A stretch of DNA of 64,000 nt from Arenibacter hampyeongensis (lineage in GTDB: Bacteria; Bacteroidota; Bacteroidia; Flavobacteriales; Flavobacteriaceae): positions 620,001 through 684,000 of the forward strand of contig NZ_PIOB01000002.1 of assembly GCF_002909255.1 (NCBI RefSeq). The letters run 5' to 3'. The notes beneath the pieces are model-generated. The model was not told the DNA's origin. It saw nothing but the letters and a program-made list of their open reading frames with translations, and did no database searches. Numbering within the stretch: the stretch's first letter is position 1; each line of letters starts with the position of its first letter. Both the position numbers and the translations under genes were made by a program. Positions 9,894-17,778 of the stretch are shown one piece after another.

Positions 9894-10610
9894 TTAATTT
9901 TTATTTGCCTTCCAACCCTCAAATTCTTCCGTAATTTTTTTATCCACCAATGGATAAAGTCCAATAATGGATCGACCATTTTTTACCTTTTCCATTACAA
10001 ATTCCTCAAACAAGGTCATTTGAAGGCATTCATTGGCCACCTCATCGGCAATGCTGGCAGGGATTACCATGACTCCATCATCATCGCCTACCAAAATATC
10101 ACCTGGAAAAACAGCTACATCACCACAGCCAATGGGTTCGTTAATGGCGATGGCCTGGTGCAAGGTCAGATTGGTGGGTGCAGACGGTCTATTGTGATAT
10201 GAGGGAATATTCAACTCGGCTATTTCAGCTGAATCGCGAAAACCTCCATCGGTTACAATTCCCGAGACCCCTCTTACCATTAATCGGGTAACCAATATGG
10301 AACCCGCGGAAGCAGCCCTGGCATCTTTTCTACTATCTATAACCAAAATAGCGCCTTCGGGACATCCTTCAACTGCTACACGTTGCAAATGTTTAGGGTC
10401 TTTGAACACTTCAATAGTATTTAAATCCTCACGGGCCGGTATATAACGCAGGGTGTAGGCTTCCCCTACCATGGTGGGCTTACCCAGTTTTAAGGGTTTA
10501 ATGTCTTGAATAAATTGCTTTTTCAATCCCTTTTTAAAAAGACAGGTAGCAATAGTGGCTGTACTGACTTTTCTTAATTTTTCCTTTGTAGAATTAGTGG
10601 TGTTGTCCAT
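9894..10610 (-). CDS. RraA/HMG aldolase-like family protein
   Basis: Cytoplasmic protein of 238 residues of the RraA fold, which includes class II pyruvate aldolases (4-hydroxy-4-methyl-2-oxoglutarate aldolase) and the RNase E regulator RraA. The landmarks seen are TDGGFRDSAEI, which carries the G-G-x-R-D metal/substrate motif, and CGDVAVFPGDILVGDDDGVMVIP. Flavobacteria lack a typical RNase E partner arrangement, so an aldolase or decarboxylase on a 2-oxo acid is more likely. It starts 27 bases after the stop of the TIM-barrel gene at 10638-11606, so the two form an operon divergent from the first PL6 lyase. That position suggests a role in uronate or oxo-acid catabolism, which is inference. 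Confidence 0.8.
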   Translation of the reverse strand: MDNTTNSTKEKLRKVSTATIATCLFKKGLKKQFIQDIKPLKLGKPTMVGEAYTLRYIPAREDLNTIEVFKDPKHLQRVAVEGCPEGAILVIDSRKDARAASAGSILVTRLMVRGVSGIVTDGGFRDSAEIAELNIPSYHNRPSAPTNLTLHQAIAINEPIGCGDVAVFPGDILVGDDDGVMVIPASIADEVANECLQMTLFEEFVMEKVKNGRSIIGLYPLVDKKITEEFEGWKANKN

Positions 10611-10637
10611 GATATTATGCTCTAGGTATCCTATGTA

Positions 10638-11606
10638 TTATGCTCTTTGCCAAGCTTCCTGAAGGAAGGTTAAATCTTTTTTCATTTGTGCAAAGACTTC
10701 TTTTTTGTCTATTGTAATCTTGGTGGCTCCGTGTTCTGAACCACCTAATTCGTACTCTAGGTGTAGGGACACGGGCACGTTTATGCCATATTTTTTAAGC
10801 AAGGTAAAGTAGCGGTCAAAATCTACCATCCCCTCCCCTAGCGGAGTGTTAATTGGTTTCCATTGTCCATTTACGTTTCCCCATTTAAAATCCTTAATTA
10901 CTATGGATTTTATAAAAGGTCTAATAATCCGCAGCCCAAGTTCCCAACAGCTGCCCCCTTCCACCACGGCGTGTCTTATATCATATTGGCAACCTATATT
11001 TTCGTTTTTTGTTACCTTAAGAATAGGTGGCAAATCCCAAATGGGTGCCCCTACATGATTGCCTGCATGATTTTGATAACAGCCAATAAGACCCAGTTGA
11101 TTATTTAGAACTTCCAAATTTTTCAACTGTTGTCCATAGATTGCCTGACTTTCAGAGATTTCACTATTCTCCGGATAGCTTAGCCAAGCTGTGCGATAAT
11201 GGGAAAGCCCAAACTTACTGGCTGTTTCCAGGACGGATCTGTGTTCCTTATTTTCAACGTCAATAACATTGGTGGTCATCATCTTAGGATTTAGACCAAA
11301 TCTTTTCATGGCTTCGACCGCCTTGGGCAAATCTTCAGATACGCGACCGGGCAACACATGCCCCTCTGGCCTTACCGTCAAATCCAATCCATCGAAACCT
11401 ATTTCTGCGGTAGCTTCCGACATCCCATTATAATCTAAAAATTGCAGATGTTTTGAAAACAAATGCACTTCCAATGTATTCTTAAATGTAGAAATAGAGT
11501 TGAACATTGCTTGATCAAATGCCATCAAAGGTATGGCAGCTCCCGCCATTCCTGTAAGTTTAACAAAATTCCTTCTGTCGGGATTTGTGATATTCTTCTT
11601 TTTCAT
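10638..11606 (-). CDS. sugar phosphate isomerase/epimerase-like TIM barrel, Tat exported
   Basis: Protein of 322 residues. The N terminus has a twin-arginine signal (NPDRRNFVKLTG, then a hydrophobic stretch with AAIPLMAF), so it is probably folded in the cytoplasm and exported to the periplasm. The body is an AP-endonuclease-2/xylose-isomerase-like TIM barrel with metal-ligand-like residues in FDGLDL, QNHAGNH, CQYDIRHA and a C-terminal SLHLEYE segment. Such proteins isomerise or epimerise sugars or inositols; the substrate is unknown. It is the first gene of a two-gene operon with the RraA-like gene, divergent from the PL6 lyase. The shared 137-base region contains the uronate-type operator. 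Confidence 0.78.
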   Translation of the reverse strand: MKKKNITNPDRRNFVKLTGMAGAAIPLMAFDQAMFNSISTFKNTLEVHLFSKHLQFLDYNGMSEATAEIGFDGLDLTVRPEGHVLPGRVSEDLPKAVEAMKRFGLNPKMMTTNVIDVENKEHRSVLETASKFGLSHYRTAWLSYPENSEISESQAIYGQQLKNLEVLNNQLGLIGCYQNHAGNHVGAPIWDLPPILKVTKNENIGCQYDIRHAVVEGGSCWELGLRIIRPFIKSIVIKDFKWGNVNGQWKPINTPLGEGMVDFDRYFTLLKKYGINVPVSLHLEYELGGSEHGATKITIDKKEVFAQMKKDLTFLQEAWQRA

Positions 11607-11652
11607 TTTAAAAGCTGATTATTAGATATTTAGACAGTTTTTGTGTTAAAAA

Positions 11653-11704
11653 TTTGTTAGTCTTACAAATATACGTATTTTTGGTAAACCAATCTGGTTA
11701 ACCA
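11653..11704. promoter_or_regulatory. PL6-1 promoter overlapped by twin GntR-type operators
   Basis: Seen directly: TTTG (11653-11656), a 19-base spacer, then TATTTTTG (11676-11683), a full match to the Bacteroidota promoter. TTGGTAAACCAA (11681-11692) overlaps the -7 box, and TGGTTAACCA (11695-11704) follows with its centre 13 bp further on. TTGGTnnACCAA resembles E. coli UxuR/ExuR operators, so binding of the nearby GntR/FCD protein should block the promoter. On the minus strand CAAATATA (11666-11673) reads as TATATTTG, a possible -7 box for the divergent isomerase/RraA-like operon, so one operator may control both directions. Confidence 0.8.
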
Positions 11705-11743
11705 ATTTTTAATTGGAAGTTGTTTCTGAAAAATATATTAATT

Positions 11744-14053
11744 ATGAGGAGAATAGCAACCTTACTGTACTTTTTAATTATTCTAAGCTCCTGTGAAGAC
11801 AAGATCAATCCGAATAATAGCATAGTAAGTACCCCAGAAGAATTGGAAGAAGCCTTAAAAAATGTACAGGCCGGTGACAACATTGTGTTGGCCAATGGTA
11901 TATGGAAAGATCTTCAAATCAAATTTATTGGTGAGGGAACGGAAGACCAGCCAATAACCATTAAAGCCGAAACACCTGGAAAGGTTTTTATTGAAGGTGT
12001 TTCCGATCTTAAATTTGGAGGGAAGTACTTAGTGGTCGATGGCCTGCACTTTAGAAATGGTCATTCGCCAAGTGAAGCAGTATTGGAATTTAGGGTGGAC
12101 GAAAATATGATAGCCAATCACTGCACCGTTACCAATTGCGTTATTGAGGATTTTAATAAAATGCATCGCGATGATACGGATCTCTGGGTTCAATTCTGGG
12201 GAAGACACAATACCTTAAGCAACTGTTACATTGCCGGAAAAACAAATCGTGGACCAACTATTAGGGTGGACTTTGAAGGCAATGAGAGCATAAATAATTA
12301 TCATCAAATCGTTAATAACCATTTTGGACCCAGACCCCCAAAAGGTGGCGCCAGTGCGGAGACCATTCAAATTGGCAACAGCTATTCCTCTATGTCCCCA
12401 AGTTATACAAGTGTTGCCAATAATTTATTTGAAGAGTGCAACGGTGAAGTCGAAATTATTTCCAGTAAAACCAACTTCAATGAGTTCAGAAATAATGTCT
12501 TCTATAAAAGCGAAGGTTCTTTGGTAACAAGGCACGGAAATTATTGCACCATTGATGGCAATTACTTTATTGGCGACGGTAAAAATGAAAACATAGGAGG
12601 TATCAGAATTATCAATACGGGGCATTGGGTGACCAACAATTACTTTTACAATATAAAAGGAAATAATTTTAGAAGTGCCCTGGCCGTGATGAACGGAATT
12701 CCAAAATCCCCTTTAAACAGATATAATCAGGTTACTGATGTAGTGGTCGCATACAATACCTACATAAATTGCGATTCCCCCTGGCAATTCGGAGTAGGTC
12801 AAAATTTAAGTCAGGAAGACGTTCTGCCTCCCTCGGAAATTCGTTCGGCAAGACCCATAAGGACAATTGTGGCAAACAACGTAATTTATAATGAAAAGGG
12901 TGATACTTCACCGATAGTTGAACACGACAAGGCTGATGGTGTTACCTTTAAAAGCAACGCCATCAATAATCAAGGCGTGGATTTTAAAGCTTATGACGGA
13001 TTGGAGGATGTAAATATTGATGTTAAAGAAATTGGTGAAAATATTCCAATCCCTTCTTCCAAAATAGATATTGAACCTTACCAAGGTTTTGAATTTGAAA
13101 AAATTTCGAAAGATTTAGTTGGAAATTCCAGGGCCAAAAACAATTCTATTGGAGCTTTCACATATACGGATTTTAAAGACCCCAATATTTTGGATAGGAC
13201 CAAATATGGTCCAAGTTGGTATTCAGCCGAGGCAAAAGTAAAAGAACCTAAGACCTTCGTTGTCTCAAAAGCAGAAATTCTTCAATCAAAAATAAACGAA
13301 GCTGAAAATGGAGATATCATTTCACTGGAAACTGGAAATTATGAAATCCCGAAATCCTTGATAATCAATAAAAAGCTGACCATTCAATCCGCCGACAAAT
13401 CAAAAGTTGTGCTTAATTATTCTGGAGCAAAAAATTCACCCTTATTCCAACTCCAACCTAAAGGATTTTTAAATCTGAAAAATGTAACCATAAAAGGAAA
13501 TAACACCCAATATGCATTCGCCAGTTTAAAAGAAAATATGTACACACATTTTGGGTTGACGGTTGCCGATTGTGATATCAGTGAATTTAGTTATGTATTG
13601 AAGGTCCATAAAGAGGCCTTTGCGGAACGTATCACCTTTGATAATACTTCAATATCAAATTGTGAAAATGGTTTGGAACTATCTGAAGAAACCGATGATA
13701 AAGGAGATTATAACACTGAATATCTAACAATAGACAATTGCAGGTTCCATAACGTAAAAAGCAATGTGATCGATTACTATCGCGGGGGTTATGACGAATC
13801 AACCGTTGGTGGCAATATGTTGGTCACCAATAGCACTTTTACCAATTGTGGAGTACAGGAAAAAAGTGGAGTTCTGATCAATTCCCACGGCATTGTAAAT
13901 GTGGATATTTCCCAAAACACCTTTAAAAACAATCCGGTAAAACTGGTGGCGCTACTTTGGGGAGCGCAAAACAATTCACATTCGGACAACCAGATCAACA
14001 ATTCTGGAGAAATAAGGGTTGAAGAGAATTTAGAAATGAAATTAATGTATTAA
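11744..14053 (+). CDS. PL6 family alginate lyase, lipoprotein
   Basis: Lyase of 769 residues that should cleave alginate by beta-elimination at the cell surface or in the periplasm. The ATG at 11744 begins a lipoprotein signal (MRRIATLLYFLIILSSC, Cys17 lipidated); a TTG 24 bases upstream is in frame but unlikely. The N-terminal half is a right-handed parallel beta-helix of the chondroitinase-B/PL6 type. The catalytic neighbourhood is visible as EVEIISSKTNFN (Lys) followed by VTRHGNYCTIDGNYFIGDG (Arg in RHGN). The C-terminal half, from about residue 500, is a second beta-helix, as in two-domain PL6_1 enzymes. It is a paralogue of 22290-24623, with nearly the same promoter and operator. First gene of the depolymerase operon. 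Confidence 0.92.
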   Translation: MRRIATLLYFLIILSSCEDKINPNNSIVSTPEELEEALKNVQAGDNIVLANGIWKDLQIKFIGEGTEDQPITIKAETPGKVFIEGVSDLKFGGKYLVVDGLHFRNGHSPSEAVLEFRVDENMIANHCTVTNCVIEDFNKMHRDDTDLWVQFWGRHNTLSNCYIAGKTNRGPTIRVDFEGNESINNYHQIVNNHFGPRPPKGGASAETIQIGNSYSSMSPSYTSVANNLFEECNGEVEIISSKTNFNEFRNNVFYKSEGSLVTRHGNYCTIDGNYFIGDGKNENIGGIRIINTGHWVTNNYFYNIKGNNFRSALAVMNGIPKSPLNRYNQVTDVVVAYNTYINCDSPWQFGVGQNLSQEDVLPPSEIRSARPIRTIVANNVIYNEKGDTSPIVEHDKADGVTFKSNAINNQGVDFKAYDGLEDVNIDVKEIGENIPIPSSKIDIEPYQGFEFEKISKDLVGNSRAKNNSIGAFTYTDFKDPNILDRTKYGPSWYSAEAKVKEPKTFVVSKAEILQSKINEAENGDIISLETGNYEIPKSLIINKKLTIQSADKSKVVLNYSGAKNSPLFQLQPKGFLNLKNVTIKGNNTQYAFASLKENMYTHFGLTVADCDISEFSYVLKVHKEAFAERITFDNTSISNCENGLELSEETDDKGDYNTEYLTIDNCRFHNVKSNVIDYYRGGYDESTVGGNMLVTNSTFTNCGVQEKSGVLINSHGIVNVDISQNTFKNNPVKLVALLWGAQNNSHSDNQINNSGEIRVEENLEMKLMY

Positions 14054-14143
14054 ACCAATCTCCCTATCAATAGACCACTTAGCAAACATTATAACCAATG
14101 TTTCAAATTGAAAAGAAGTAAACAATAATAAAAACCTAATAAA

Positions 14144-15235
14144 ATGGATTCCATAATTGTTAAATCATTTGTACGACCACTTTTATCACTAGTTCTAATA
14201 GTAGTGCTAAATAGTTGTCTTAATACTGCTAAGAAATCCAATAATGAAGATTCAAAAGCCACAATTAATGAAGATTCAAAAGACGCAATTTATCCAAGCG
14301 ATGTAATTCCCTTTATGGATGAATGGAAAATTCTTTTGGGAGACGGTACGCATAGGGACACATTGATAAATTATGCGAAAGAAGATTTTTTTTATGTCGC
14401 GAATGATGGTGTAACAAATTGGGTAGTTTACAAAACCCCCAATTCCGGTATTACCTCAAGAACATCGAGCAATACAAGGACAGAATTAGGGCAAAAAAAA
14501 CATTGGACACCCGAAATAGGAGGTAAATTAAACGGAACATTGAAAGTAATGCATGTTTCAACTTCCGGTGATGCAAGAGTTGCTGCCTCATTTTCGGTAG
14601 TAGTTGGGCAGATTCATAGTGATGAGGGGCATGAAAACGAACCTATAAAAATCTTTTACAAGAAATTTCCCGGACACACAAAAGGGTCTGTCTTTTGGAA
14701 CTATGAAATCAATACCGAAGGCGATAATTCAAAAAGATGGGATTTTTCAACTGCAGTTTGGGGTCATGACATGTCTGTTGTAGGACCGGATTCAACTTCC
14801 TACCCAGAGGAGCCAAAAGATGGCATTGAACTAGGGGAGGAATTTAGTTATGAAATAAATGTTTATGAAGGCACCATGTATCTCACTTTTAAGAGCGAAG
14901 GTCATGGGACTAAAACATTCACCAAGAATTTATTGAAATCGGATTTTTCCAATAAATCAGATATTCCTCAACAAATATTGACATTATATGCAGCTATAGG
15001 TCGTGACGGGGTTGAACGTGAAAATGCCTATTCCGGTGAAATTCAGTATTTCAAACAAGGTGCCTACAATCAAACAAATGGAAAATCGCCAGAAGAAAAT
15101 ATAGTTTGGAGTACCGGAGCAGAAATCTATGATGGAGATATCGCCAAACAATATGCAAATGGAAGCTATACAGAAGTTTGGTTTAAAGAAGCGACCGTAG
15201 GAGAAGGAACAGTCCCAATCTATAATACTTTTTAA
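14144..15235 (+). CDS. PL7 family alginate lyase, lipoprotein (copy 1)
   Basis: Lyase of 363 residues. The N terminus is a lipoprotein signal (hydrophobic run ending VVLNSC), and a short low-complexity linker with a tandem N-E-D-S-K repeat follows. The three PL7 signature blocks are present: RTELG near residue 113, the catalytic QIH in VVGQIHS near 152, and YFKQGAYNQ near 305. The fold should be a beta-jelly roll cleaving mannuronate/guluronate linkages. It lies 90 bases after PL6-1 and immediately before a close tandem duplicate, in one apparent operon. Confidence 0.93.
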   Translation: MDSIIVKSFVRPLLSLVLIVVLNSCLNTAKKSNNEDSKATINEDSKDAIYPSDVIPFMDEWKILLGDGTHRDTLINYAKEDFFYVANDGVTNWVVYKTPNSGITSRTSSNTRTELGQKKHWTPEIGGKLNGTLKVMHVSTSGDARVAASFSVVVGQIHSDEGHENEPIKIFYKKFPGHTKGSVFWNYEINTEGDNSKRWDFSTAVWGHDMSVVGPDSTSYPEEPKDGIELGEEFSYEINVYEGTMYLTFKSEGHGTKTFTKNLLKSDFSNKSDIPQQILTLYAAIGRDGVERENAYSGEIQYFKQGAYNQTNGKSPEENIVWSTGAEIYDGDIAKQYANGSYTEVWFKEATVGEGTVPIYNTF

Positions 15236-15239
15236 GTAT

Positions 15240-15265
15240 CAAAGCACATAAAAAATTGTGCTTTG
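15240..15265. other. intercistronic hairpin between the PL7 genes
   Basis: Perfect inverted repeat CAAAGCACA (15240-15248) / TGTGCTTTG (15257-15265) with an eight-base AT loop. No T run follows, so it is more likely an mRNA stability or processing element than a terminator. Confidence 0.55.
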
Positions 15266-15297
15266 AATGTAAAATAAAATTGAAACAAAACATAAAA

Positions 15298-16410
15298 ATG
15301 AATAAAAAAAATATCACATCAGTAGCAATGTTCTTAGTCCTTAGTTTTTTCCCAATACTAAATAGCTGTAAAAATGGAACTAAAGAACAAAAAGCATCGA
15401 CTAAGATCGGCACAAGTAACAAAGAAGTAGTAAAAACCGTTTACGCAAGTGACGTAATTCCATTTTTTGATGATTGGAAATTGATTTTGGGTGATGGTTC
15501 AAATGTGGGTCATGCAAATAATTTTGAGAACAAAGATTTCTTTTATACTGCAAATGATGGCACTGGAGATTGGATCGTTTTTAAAGCACCCAACGGAGGA
15601 GACACGCATGGAACTTCAAACAATACAAGAACTGAATTGGCGCAAGTAAAAAAATGGTATCCAAAAACCGCTAATGATAAATTGACTGCTACCCTAAAAG
15701 TAATGAATGTATCCGCTACTGGTGATGCCCGAGTTGCGGCTACTCACGCTGTAGTGGTAGGTCAGATTCATAGTGCCGATGCACATGAGAACGAACCGCT
15801 TAAAATATTTTACAAGAAATTTCCGGGTCACACCAAAGGTTCTGTTTTTTGGCATTATGAAATTAATACAGCAGGAGATGACAATTCTAAAAGATGGGAT
15901 TATTCAACAGCTGTTTGGGGTAATGACTTTTCTGTTGTTGGTACTGATGTAAATACCTACCCAGAAGAACCTAGGGATGGTATTGCTTTGGGTGAAGAAT
16001 TTAGTTATGAAATAGAAGTTACTGATGGTATTATGAACTTAACATTTACCAGTAAGGGACATGAAACCAAAACATTCACAAAAAACTTAATCGAATCCGA
16101 ATACACAACTACTGCTGACATACCCGAGCAAACACAAAAATTGTTTGTGCCAATTGGCCAGGATGGAGTAGAACGTAAAAATGCATATTCTGCTGAAGGT
16201 TGTTTCTTTAAGCTTGGCGCTTACAATCAAACAAATGGAAAGTCTCCCGATGTAAATAAAAACTGGTGTTCTGGTGCTGAAACGCATGAAGGTGATATTA
16301 AAAAACAATATTCAGACGGAAACTACGCCGAAGTGTGGTTTAAAACAGCTAGTATAACTGTAAGTGACGACTCTGTGTCGAATGAAGGCTATTTCACTAA
16401 AAATGATTAA
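15298..16410 (+). CDS. PL7 family alginate lyase, lipoprotein (copy 2)
   Basis: Lyase of 370 residues. The ATG at 15298 begins a lipoprotein signal (MNKKNITSVAMFL, then NSC); an in-frame TTG at 15256 is rejected because its extension is not signal-like. PL7 signatures: RTELA, VVGQIHS and FFKLGAYNQ. It aligns end to end with the preceding PL7 gene, including the FPGHTKGSVFW segment, so the pair arose by tandem duplication. It differs in having an extended C-terminal tail (SITVSDDSVSNEGYFTKND). RTELG to RTELA is a change beside a catalytic block and could shift specificity. The SDR gene starts 20 bases after its stop. Confidence 0.93.
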   Translation: MNKKNITSVAMFLVLSFFPILNSCKNGTKEQKASTKIGTSNKEVVKTVYASDVIPFFDDWKLILGDGSNVGHANNFENKDFFYTANDGTGDWIVFKAPNGGDTHGTSNNTRTELAQVKKWYPKTANDKLTATLKVMNVSATGDARVAATHAVVVGQIHSADAHENEPLKIFYKKFPGHTKGSVFWHYEINTAGDDNSKRWDYSTAVWGNDFSVVGTDVNTYPEEPRDGIALGEEFSYEIEVTDGIMNLTFTSKGHETKTFTKNLIESEYTTTADIPEQTQKLFVPIGQDGVERKNAYSAEGCFFKLGAYNQTNGKSPDVNKNWCSGAETHEGDIKKQYSDGNYAEVWFKTASITVSDDSVSNEGYFTKND

Positions 16411-16430
16411 ATCAATTAATTTAGAAAAAA

Positions 16431-17201
16431 ATGAAAAACAATAATAAATTAACGGGCAAAAATGTTCTCATTACCGCTGGTGCCCAAGGGATTGGAGAGT
16501 CAATCACCAGACATTTTATCAACAGTGGAGCTAATGTAGCCATCCACTATTTTTCCAGTGCAGATACAGCCAACCAATTAGTCGAATACGCAACCAGCAA
16601 AGGGCAAAAGGCAGTTGCGATATCTGGTGACTTAACAGATGAGGCCGATGCAAATGCAATGGTAGAAAAAACAACAAAAGAATTTGGTGGACTGGACATA
16701 CTGATCAATAACGCAGGTTCACTTGTTGCACGTAAAATGCTTAGTGAAATGGACGCTGGGTTCTGGCACAAGGTAATGGACATTAACCTTACATCCATGA
16801 TGTTTGTAACGCGTGCCGCAGCTCCCTACCTTGCAAAAAATGACAACAGTAGTATTGTTAATTTGGCATCACTAGCTGGGCGTAAAGGTGGTCACCCCGG
16901 GTCATTGGCTTACTCCACCAGCAAAGGTGCTATTTTAACGTTCACGCGCGCGCTGTCCGCAGAATTGGGTCCTCAAGGCACTCGAGTTAACGCGGTCGCG
17001 CCAGGGCTTATTCTTGGAACTTCATTTCACAACACCCATACATCCAAAGAATCAGCAGCTACAACAACAGCAGGCATTCCAATCCAACGTGCTGGTAATG
17101 CAGCTGACGTAGCACGAGCAGTTTTGTTTCTGGCGTCCGAATACGATGGCTTTATTACCGGTGCAACTCTAGACATTAATGGTGGTGTTTACAATATGTA
17201 G
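16431..17201 (+). CDS. SDR family oxidoreductase, candidate uronate (DEH or mannuronate) reductase
   Basis: Cytoplasmic classical short-chain dehydrogenase of 256 residues: cofactor motif TAGAQGIG near residue 15, NNAG near 92, catalytic Ser in VNLASLAG, YSTSK with catalytic Tyr/Lys near 162, and a C-terminal DINGG. In alginate loci such enzymes reduce 4-deoxy-L-erythro-5-hexoseulose uronate (DEH) to KDG. A second SDR at 34930-35694 is the better-placed DEH reductase, so this one may act on mannuronate instead, feeding the mannonate dehydratase nearby. Arginine codons here are nearly all CGN, unlike the AGA-rich neighbours, which hints at lateral acquisition. Exact substrate unknown. Confidence 0.85.
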   Translation: MKNNNKLTGKNVLITAGAQGIGESITRHFINSGANVAIHYFSSADTANQLVEYATSKGQKAVAISGDLTDEADANAMVEKTTKEFGGLDILINNAGSLVARKMLSEMDAGFWHKVMDINLTSMMFVTRAAAPYLAKNDNSSIVNLASLAGRKGGHPGSLAYSTSKGAILTFTRALSAELGPQGTRVNAVAPGLILGTSFHNTHTSKESAATTTAGIPIQRAGNAADVARAVLFLASEYDGFITGATLDINGGVYNM

Positions 17202-17299
17202 TTCCCTGTTGGATCAAATATAATTGATTGTTATAAAAAAAACACTAGGTGTTATTTAGCTCCTTGTGATTTTTACTCACCTATTTTAAGGATAATTTT

Positions 17300-17734
17300 A
17301 TGCTAAAAACTCCAGTAATACACCCAACAATTATGGAGGCGCTTGCGCGTTCAGGTCATTTTGCACAAGTTGTCATTGCAGATGGAAATTTGCCTGTCGG
17401 TGCTATGAAAGGCCCTAACTCGACAACCGTACACCTCAACTTTCGTCCAGGACTATTGGATGCTCTCACAGTACTTGAAGGCATACTGGAAGTCTGCCCG
17501 GTTCAGGGTGCAATCGTCATGGAAAAGCCTGCTGAAGCAAATGCAGAAATACATGATGCTTATAAAAAATTACTGGGTGAAGTATCGTGGATCGAGATGG
17601 AACGATGGGCTTTCTACGACAAAATCAGAGAACCTGCCACCACTTTAATTATTCAAACAGGTGAACAGCGCCGATTCGCTAATTTGATACTAACTGTCGG
17701 TGTCGTAAAAATGACAGAAGAAAGCGGATTTTAA
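17300..17734 (+). CDS. RbsD/FucU family protein (sugar mutarotase-like)
   Basis: Cytoplasmic protein of 144 residues. The N-terminal ARSGHFAQVVIADGNLPVG matches the RbsD/FucU block in which the conserved His (in GH) acts in sugar pyranase/mutarotase chemistry; FucU normally has GHGDE here, so the residues after GH differ. The C-terminal block QTGEQRRFANLIL also fits. Known members interconvert ring forms of ribose or fucose. In an alginate locus the likely substrate is a ring form of a uronate or of DEH, which is inference. A textbook Shine-Dalgarno (AAGGA, 17288-17292, seven bases before the ATG) is unusual for this phylum and, with CGN arginine codons, suggests a proteobacterial source. Confidence 0.8.
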   Translation: MLKTPVIHPTIMEALARSGHFAQVVIADGNLPVGAMKGPNSTTVHLNFRPGLLDALTVLEGILEVCPVQGAIVMEKPAEANAEIHDAYKKLLGEVSWIEMERWAFYDKIREPATTLIIQTGEQRRFANLILTVGVVKMTEESGF

Positions 17735-17778
17735 GAAAAAATACTAAAATTCTAATTTGAATCACAAGAGAGATATCG

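Noticed and set aside
11720..11743. TTG start for the first PL6 gene
   Set aside because: The extension of eight residues breaks the lipoprotein signal; the ATG at 11744 starts it cleanly.
16431..17734. Mobile element carrying the SDR and FucU-like genes
   Set aside because: No transposase, integrase, direct repeats or attachment site were seen at the edges, so only transfer of the genes themselves is suggested.
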